Assembly (NCBI GenBank): GCA_903813345.2
Contig: CAIIXF020000008.1
Coordinates: forward strand, 7,772,366 to 7,836,365
Length of the DNA: 64,000 nt
DNA from: Owenia fusiformis
Lineage: Eukaryota; Annelida; Polychaeta; Sabellida; Oweniidae
Direction: 5' to 3'
Position numbers and translations under genes: made by a program. The notes beneath the pieces were generated by a model. The model was not told the origin of the DNA, did no database searches, and saw only the letters and a program-made list of their open reading frames with translations. Shown here piece after piece: positions 57,433-64,000 of the stretch. Numbering within the stretch: position 1 is the first letter of the stretch; the number at the start of each line of letters is the position of its first letter.

Positions 57433-58672
57433 ATCTTTTTAAAATGTGAATAAAAAAGCGAAATGCTTCTCAGTTTTGTACAATATAAACCGTTGACTAC
57501 ATGCATGTTTCCAATATTCGTTGCTCACTTCAATATGTTTTTATCTATTTGTAATCGAAAAGACGTCAATGTGGGCTTTTTTCGTGTTGTCTTGTTGAAC
57601 AGCAACAACACATTGCATGTCCCTAAATACTTCAACAGCTTAATCTTCTATAACACTGGCAGTTTCTCTAGTAGTTATAATTGTATCTTCAACTTGATTG
57701 CTCATAAAATTACTCATGTATAATGAGCAGATAACAATATTTTGACATGGTTATAGAGCTCCAAACTTAAAGCTTTTGATAAATAGATAAAGAGTTTAGA
57801 GAAAAAATATTTTCCATCGAGCATACTGAACGAGACGATGTTGCCATCTTACGGAATTTCTATAAAGTACAATCAAGTAAAAGTTTCTTCTACATTGACC
57901 TTAATAAAATCAATGACATCTATTTATACTTAGAATATTAAAATTACATGTACTGGTACTATGTATGTGTCTGATACCAGATTATTAGGTGAAGGTCTAA
58001 TATATACACAGTGGGCCAATGAAAGATGAAACAGCTTAAATGTATGTATAGAAAAAATTACTTTTTAACTAAAAGAGGCCAATATTTAACTGAGCACGGT
58101 TAATCCTATTGTGCAGTGATTTTACAGTTTGTGCATATGACAATTGAAGTTTAAAAAAGAAGTTCACTATTCTCACAGAGAGTTCTTAAAAAACAACTTT
58201 TTGAGATTGAAAACGTTAACATATCACAATTTTATGTACACTAGAATATAAGTCAAGGTGGTTTAACCTTATCTAAGGCCTTAAACAAATGTTCCACTTT
58301 TTGAATTGGGGATGTATAGTCTAGTAGGATAGGCTATGTATTGCACACTACTCAGCTGCTAAAATAGCGTATAACAAATATATATGGATCACAGCATATG
58401 CTTTATTTACATGATCGCATCATTATTTCAATACGGTCGATTTATTTACAATTTTCACATTCGTATGATACACACATAATTTCAAATAAAAGAAGGCTTA
58501 ACTACACTAAAATATACCAAGTACCAAAAACGAAATAATTTTGAATGCATTAACTACCCACTACCAAATTCTTCAGTTATATGAGATTCCAAAGTGAATG
58601 ATGTTTGAAGGGGATTCGATGAATGGATTGTAATTTCAAAAACGAATCTTATTAAACCTTCACCGGGTTCTT
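57433..58672. other. Spacer downstream of the receptor kinase gene
   Basis: AT-rich and without a supported exon. It would contain only the end of the kinase 3' UTR. Confidence 0.4.
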
Positions 58673-58678
58673 TTTATT
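58673..58678 (-). terminator. Candidate poly(A) signal of the kinase gene
   Basis: Minus-strand AATAAA about 32 nt after the stop codon of the kinase gene; this would give a very short 3' UTR. Confidence 0.4.
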
Positions 58679-58709
58679 TAGCTGTATTGGGATAATTATT
58701 GATTCTGTT

Positions 58710-59267
58710 TTACAATCTGGTCATTCCAATGTTAAGCTTTGAGGCATGTTTACCAATAGATAGCATGAGACACTCGTCACTGTTGTTTCGACCCAATATT
58801 TGTAACTCTCTCGATTCATCATTTGAGATATTATTCTTCGCCTTTTTAGGATATGCATCATGTTTCAGATTAGGTTGTGAATCATTCCTTTTCTTTATCA
58901 ACCACTCATCACTGTTACTATGTTCTGTATCCGTTTCACTTAGACTCCTTAGTCGCAATCTGTCCATTGATTCTGAGGTACCCGGTGCCTCTGCTTGTGT
59001 CCTCTCATTTGTAACAGTAGTAGTATCAACCACTGTCGCATTACTGTCCTCGATTATAATGACCGTTACATCAGCATCAATACTTCCCCCAGCATTGCCA
59101 ATCTTAGTGTCTGTATTATTAACACCACGTTGCTGACCATTTGGTGTTTCCTCCTCGAGTGATTGTCGATCGAATCCGTCATTATCAACACCCGGTGCGA
59201 CCTCGATGGGAGGCCCAAGTCCTGCCCATTTCTCCTCACACAATACACTCTCGCTCTGTTGACTCTC
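58710..59267 (-). CDS. Kinase gene last exon: C-terminal tail
   Basis: Acceptor TTTTATAG; phase 0; 185 codons plus TAA. Ser/Asp/Asn/Thr-rich tail with ESMDRLRLRSLSETDTEHSN, which has basophilic phosphosite character. No domain recognised. Confidence 0.88.
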   Translation of the reverse strand, partial: ESQQSESVLCEEKWAGLGPPIEVAPGVDNDGFDRQSLEEETPNGQQRGVNNTDTKIGNAGGSIDADVTVIIIEDSNATVVDTTTVTNERTQAEAPGTSESMDRLRLRSLSETDTEHSNSDEWLIKKRNDSQPNLKHDAYPKKAKNNISNDESRELQILGRNNSDECLMLSIGKHASKLNIGMTRL

Positions 59268-62200
59268 CTATAAAATGCAAGTGGAATGATCATAGATCGT
59301 TACAACGATTCATTGTCAACATACATTTAATAAGCACTGCATACTACTGATAATTATTGGTTGTAAGGATAGAAGTGGTGTGACTCTATCTGCTATGTCA
59401 ACAGAATATTTTCAAAAGTCTTGCAAGCATTTCATAAGGGATATACAAAAATTCAAAGAGTGATGTGTAAATGTCTGAAATCCTCCACAAAACAACTTTA
59501 TCTTCTTGTATCTCATTTATTTTTAATTTATTTTATTGATTGAATACATTGTAGGACCACTTACACATGTATTGTAGTATTCGTTATACAAAAAATGAAT
59601 AACTTAATAAAAAGAAAAATTCAGTAGAAAAATACCTCAAACACATAGTAATCTTTTGATTCATCCAAACTGAAATCCATATAATCCACATTTGAGTTTT
59701 CTTCCATCATTCTCTCCAAATCAATTTTCAATTCAGCAAATGTTGGGCGGTCAGATGGATTCACTTTCCAGCATCGTATCATTAAATCGTACCTTCAAAG
59801 AAATTGCATGAGATTTCAATTAAAATAACGAGCCTTAGTTAAACATAACTTAAAAACACTATTAAAACGTAAACCTGATATTACAAAACTTGAAATGCTA
59901 TCCTATAGATAACATAATGCTTCAATTTGAAAATATGAATATATATAAGAGCAAATAATACGTTTAAAAAACGTACAGATCATCTGGACAATTATCTGGT
60001 TTTTCCATTCTATAACCGTCTCGTAATAGCTTTAGCAGGTCCATGTTAGCAATGGTGGGATATGGTGTTCCACCCATTGTGATAATTTCAAATATCACTA
60101 TGCCATATGACCACCTAAAATTGAAAAACAATGTTTGTTTAACAAAGCAATATGTGATCATGATATAAGTATATGACTGGGTAAATTAGAAGCAACTCCC
60201 TGCAGCTCTAGAAGGAACACCCAAATTAGCAAATTCCAAAGAACAATATATGTTTTATCAATTAATTGTCATTTTGAACATTTCATAAAAGCAGTAGTTT
60301 TGTCTCCATTTGCATTATCTTACAATGGCTTCATCATGACACCATAATAGACTTTCCTCCTTGAGAAAAGGTCCTTTGCCCATGAATCATCAACCTATAC
60401 AATTTGGAACCATAATTTATTCCAAAAAGTGGCCATTTTGAATTCAGTTGCTATCCCGAATTTTCTTTCTTGAGCAGAGTCCTATGTCCATAAGACATGA
60501 GCACATGAAATCATTTTGAACTTTTCATTTTCGAGCAGAGAAAATAGTGGCCATTCCGAATATTTCCTCTTGAACAGGGGTTCTGCATCAGCATATAAAA
60601 TGTGGAAAAAATCAGCCAACTACGTTTTTTAGTTATCTAAGATTACAAGTTTTACATAAAATGGCAACCATATTGGAATTTTCTTCTACAGTTGATGTCT
60701 TAGCCTCATTCGGCATGATCCTATCAAATTTGAACCAAATCCAAAACCGGTAGACGAACCAATGAGCTGACTGATAAACAGGGGGTGGGTTCTCTATTTT
60801 CCTGTTGAACCTTGTTCGATGAGATAATAATGCAATATCATAATGGTGCTAATGTTCTAAGCCCAAACTAATATTTATAATGTTTCTCGTATACTCACAC
60901 ATCGCTTGCTGATGTGAAAGTTAGATCTGATATAGCCTCAATAGACATCCACTTTAGTGGCAGCTTTCCTCCCTTCTGCGGTACATACACATTGTCATTA
61001 TAAACACTTCTAGTTAAACCAAAATCACTAATTTTCACTGTTTTATTCTGGCCAACAAGTATATTCCTCGCAGCTAGATCACGGTGGACGAACCCTTTGT
61101 CAGATAGAAAATCCTGAAGGAAAATAAATACTTATGAATATTATTAAAATATCCATATCGATGCATTTCCAAATACATGCTATCAAATAATGTAACCTAA
61201 AGCGAACGAACCAAACAATGTAGTGTTAATACAAGTCATCGACGTAAAAAAGGGGGATAGTATATCAATGTGTCAAAACTTCTGGGATGTGACATAATAA
61301 GATAAAATTATTGTAATATATGTACCATTCCCATAGCAATCTGCCTTGCAAAGGATAACATATCCAAAACCTGCACAACTGAAGTATCCTCTGATCCATC
61401 ACTGGTAGAGTTCTTTGAGCCACCATCTTTCAGTAGCTGAAACATGTCCATTTCACATTTTAATGGGTATATTCAATAGATTAGACAGATTGAGCCACCA
61501 TCTTTTAGTAGCTGAAACATGTCCATTTCACATTTTAATGGGTATATTCAATAGATTAGAGAGATTGAGTTTTGTACATGAACGTGTAATATTTTAACCG
61601 CAATAGATTATTGCCCCCCACTCAATTGTTTTTTTCTAGTGACCTTATTACAACATTTTGCTCATGCCTTAATATTCAATGGGGCAAGCAAGGACCATAA
61701 TTATTCACGTTAACGTAAAAGTTAAAACGTGTACCTTTCATTTCCTATTATAATTCTTCGCTAACCCTACCATGCCGTGCACTATTCTACGCCTCGATTA
61801 TGCGAGGATTTGACCATAAAAATAGATATAGCACACGGTATCATGGGAGGCCTTTAGTCCCTAAATATGATACCATGTCAGATATGATGGACCGAGTTTT
61901 TAAAAACTCTGTTTTAGTTATTTCACGTATACACTTATTACAACGAATATGAACTAACATTAATTCTGTGTTTCCTGAGGTAATGTAGCAGGTCACCATC
62001 AGGAACGTGTTCAACAATGAGGCAAATCGGTTCATGTATGGTACAACAGCCAATCATGCTCACAACATTGGGGTGGGATCCAATCTTCTTCATTAAATTA
62101 ATTTCCTTTGTAAACTCCTCTTTTGATGACTCCAAAGCGTACTCTACAAACGCAATAAAACATTAAATAGGAGAACAAGCTTTTCAAAAAAGAAAATCCA

Positions 62201-63913
62201 TTGGGAAAACGAATCCCAGACTACACTGAAAAGAATATTGATAACATGGCTACAATAAATCCTACTACACGCTGAAACCTTGGCAATATTCAAAACACTA
62301 CTATATAAACATAAGAATGGGTTTGGAAATGTGCTGTACCTGGGCCAAAAATAAGATTTCAACGCCAATGTCAGAATATGAATTATTGAACGTTGATTTC
62401 TTGTTAAAATTACTTACCATGAATCATTTTTATTGCAACAGGTTTGTTTATAGATTGAGCTCTAATAAGCGCATCTTGATTTGCGGTATTCATATTTTTT
62501 GGTGCTTCGCCTTTTATGTATCCTTTGGAGACCTGTCCAAATGCTCCACGACCTAAAACCTCCCCAAAAACCAATCGTTCGTGTGCTATCTCCCATTTGT
62601 CATCAGTCACATTTGCTGCATCACTGAAAATAAAATATCTTATCATCATACAATGCAATAATACACGCTACAATACCGCTGGTAATAGTATTAAAATTTT
62701 GGCATCAAGTATTGGTGAAAAAAGCGGTTACAAAGTTTGTCAATTAACAAAGAACGCTGACAGGTATTTATCCTACAAATGTTAGTCGTACCCCATTGGC
62801 GTGTACAATTTATTGACTTCAAATTCCATTTCACGTTGTCTCCTTCGTTGACTTTTGATTCGCCTTCGCCTGTAGATCATGAATGATGCTACCATGACAC
62901 CCATCACTATAGCAACAAGAGGCACTACTATTGTAAGAACAACGTTGCTGTCTAGATCTGAAAATGTGATTAATATACTAAAACATAGTAGCCATAATTA
63001 AATATTATGGTTTATCAATATTTATTTGTATCTTGTTAGATGGAAAATACATGTACGATTTCACTCTTAAATAGCATGAAAACATTACATTAATGAAAAT
63101 TTTAACATCAGTGGAAAGGGATAATTAAACAACGATTTTTCATATCCCATAAAACATTACACATTGGTATTGGTGGTTTTAGGTTAATGGATATCCCCAT
63201 ACGAACTACATACATGCAAAGCATTAACAAAATGCCCTCATTAATTTGCCCTGTTCCCTTAATAAGCATAAGCATAATATACGACCCTGGTTTATCTAAA
63301 CAAATAACAATATAGGCTACAAATATTGTGATCGAGTAAGCAAAACAAAAACAATCAAGAAGCTGGAGGGACAACAGTGAAGAGCACTAGCGATACAATA
63401 TCAAAATAACATAAATCATTAAATCCAACAACCAAAGTCAGGTCTAGTTGGTAAATATTATATATGATTTAGATTATTAAGAATGATATGTCGAGAACAA
63501 TAAACGATGTGTACTTTTGTATTTGTTATCATTTCCACGAGTTGATTGTCTTATTGAGATTTGAACGTGAAATGAATAACACAAGTGTCTTTCAATTCCC
63601 TGCGAAGTCTTCTGGAATCTCTATTCAAAATTCCTTTCACCATTAGATGAAAATATGTAGTAAGACTCTGTCATAAAATGAAATTCAGTGAAATTGATTT
63701 TAAGTTATGTACTGGGATATGGATGAAACATCAATACCACATCAGCTAGATTAAGGCAAATTTGCAATTAAAGAGTTTAATACTAGTTATCATAAAGCGC
63801 TTGACTATAGTGGTGTTTTCGTATACCTTTGTTGCGGTCACGACCATAGTCAATTTGATCAGGATTTGGAGTCCTGCCTAAATCATCTATGTCAACAATG
63901 GCTTTTGTAGTGG
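58710..63913 (-). CDS. Receptor tyrosine kinase, 3' part (extracellular part off-window)
   Basis: Nine minus-strand exons: 63913-63827, 62957-62792, 62623-62418, 62143-61959, 61436-61326, 61113-60899, 60114-59977, 59792-59636 and 59267-58710; all phases close. In order they encode an extracellular stalk, a TM span (VVLTIVVPLVAIVMGVMVA) followed by RRRR, the juxtamembrane region, the G-loop GRGAFG, VAIK, HRDLAARN, SDFG and SDVWSYG, then a long acidic/Ser-rich tail of about 200 aa. All catalytic residues are present. A roughly 25-residue kinase insert is visible. The kinase is nearest, by eye, to the FGFR/RET/Cad96Ca group (IGCCT, GDLLHYLRKHR, LPLKWMSIEA). Ligand-binding domains lie beyond 64000, so the receptor type cannot be decided. 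Confidence 0.92.
59636..59792 (-). CDS. Kinase exon: end of C-lobe
   Basis: Acceptor TTTGAAG, donor GAG|GTATTT. Encodes YDLMIRCWKVNPSDRPTFAE, then a tail with NVDYMDF and DYYVFE, candidate phosphotyrosine docking sites. Confidence 0.93.
59977..60114 (-). CDS. Kinase exon: alpha-F to alpha-H region
   Basis: Acceptor AATTTTAG, donor CT|GTACGT. Encodes WSYGIVIFEIITMGGTPYPT and DGYRMEKPDNCPDD. Confidence 0.95.
60899..61113 (-). CDS. Kinase exon: catalytic loop, DFG, activation segment
   Basis: Acceptor CCTTCAG, donor GT|GTGAGT. Encodes GFVHRDLAARNILVGQ, KISDFGLTRSVYNDNVYV (two activation-loop Tyr) and GKLPLKWMSIEAISD. Confidence 0.96.
61326..61436 (-). CDS. Kinase exon: kinase insert and alpha-E
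   Basis: Acceptor GTTTCAG, donor ATG|GTACAT; 37 codons, phase 0 at both ends. Encodes LLKDGGSKNSTSDGSEDTSV, then VLDMLSFARQIAMGM. Its acceptor and first bases are duplicated 75 bp upstream. Confidence 0.92.
61431..61569. repeat. 75-bp tandem duplication across an exon boundary
   Basis: Two near-identical 75-bp units, beginning GAGCCACCATCTTT at about 61417 and 61492, differ by a few bases. On the minus strand each carries a TTTCAG acceptor, so the kinase exon has a second copy of its 3' splice site and first codons inside the preceding intron. Confidence 0.85.
61959..62143 (-). CDS. Kinase exon: alpha-C to hinge
   Basis: Acceptor TTTGTAG, donor AAT|GTTAGT. Encodes ESSKEEFTKEINLMKKIGSH (alpha-C Glu), NVVSMIGCCT and the hinge LIVEHVPDGDLLHYLRKHR. 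Confidence 0.95.
62418..62623 (-). CDS. Kinase exon: juxtamembrane, glycine loop, VAIK
   Basis: Acceptor TTTTCAG, donor G|GTAAGT. Encodes KWEIAHERLVFGEVLGRGAF through VAIKMIH; the Lys is the ATP-binding lysine. Confidence 0.95.
62792..62957 (-). CDS. Kinase gene exon: transmembrane segment
   Basis: Acceptor TTTTCAG, donor GG|GTACGA. Encodes SNVVLTIVVPLVAIVMGVMV, a single hydrophobic span, then a basic stop-transfer IYRRRRIKSQRRRQRE. Confidence 0.9.
63827..63913 (-). CDS. Kinase gene exon: extracellular stalk (first visible exon)
   Basis: Acceptor AAATAG, donor G|GTATAC. Encodes KAIVDIDDLGRTPNPDQIDY before the TM exon. No domain recognised. Sequence to 64000 shows no further certain exon. 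Confidence 0.65.
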
Positions 63914-64000
63914 CTATTTATATGGAACAGAAGAAAAAATATTCCTTATCATATGTTAGGGATGGACCTCAATACCTTCATTTCGACTGGACGTAGGCGT

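Noticed and set aside
58699-59136. 145-codon + strand frame at the kinase tail
   Set aside because: Antisense of the kinase C-terminal exon, whose phase fits the upstream exons.

Overview
The window reads as intron-rich, AT-rich animal nuclear DNA. It has short exons (mostly 70-240 nt) with GT-AG introns, long non-coding stretches, many dispersed repeats, and metazoan developmental genes. The BMP2/4 ligand, the presenilin and the tyrosine-kinase receptor all look like invertebrate deuterostome proteins. A hemichordate or another ambulacrarian is my best guess, but this is inference from protein flavour only. Exon ends were set by hand from splice signals, and for every multi-exon gene the coding phase closes exactly through all listed junctions.

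Layout: (1) 1-2650 is non-coding and dominated by a 1.75-kb foldback transposon-like element (257-2011). (2) 2651-17111, + strand: a complete presenilin gene (catalytic subunit of gamma-secretase) with what look like two alternative first coding exons and two tandem-repeat arrays in its introns. (3) 18792-20660, + strand: an intron-less gene for a basic, low-complexity protein with an N-terminal helix-hairpin-helix domain; no family recognised. (4) 22837-27275, + strand: a seven-exon secreted matrix-type protein with a signal peptide, a roughly 530-residue basic/His-Pro-Tyr-rich region and two C-terminal FAS1 (fasciclin) domains. (5) 27276-40649: about 13 kb without a recognised gene, holding a 62-bp satellite array; it is the presumed 5' regulatory territory of the next gene. 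(6) 40662-42042, + strand: BMP2/4 with two coding exons and a splice acceptor just before the ATG, implying a non-coding first exon. (7) 42043-57296: a gene-poor region rich in inverted repeats, including a TTAA-flanked MITE, a 210-bp-arm hairpin and an inverted dispersed repeat pair. (8) 57328-57432, - strand: a tiny coding-like ORF followed closely by AATAAA. (9) 58710-63913, - strand: the 3' part of a receptor tyrosine kinase gene (transmembrane, juxtamembrane, full kinase domain, long acidic/Ser-rich tail). Its extracellular exons lie beyond the right edge.

The genes are not an operon. BMP2/4, the FAS1 protein and the receptor kinase act outside or at the surface of the cell. Presenilin cleaves type I membrane proteins such as Notch. 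The strongest second-look items are the foldback element with an exact 5-bp target-site duplication and CAC tips, the alternative presenilin N-termini, the minisatellite that merges into a presenilin splice acceptor, a 75-bp duplication that created a decoy acceptor in the kinase gene, and the uncharacterised HhH gene.
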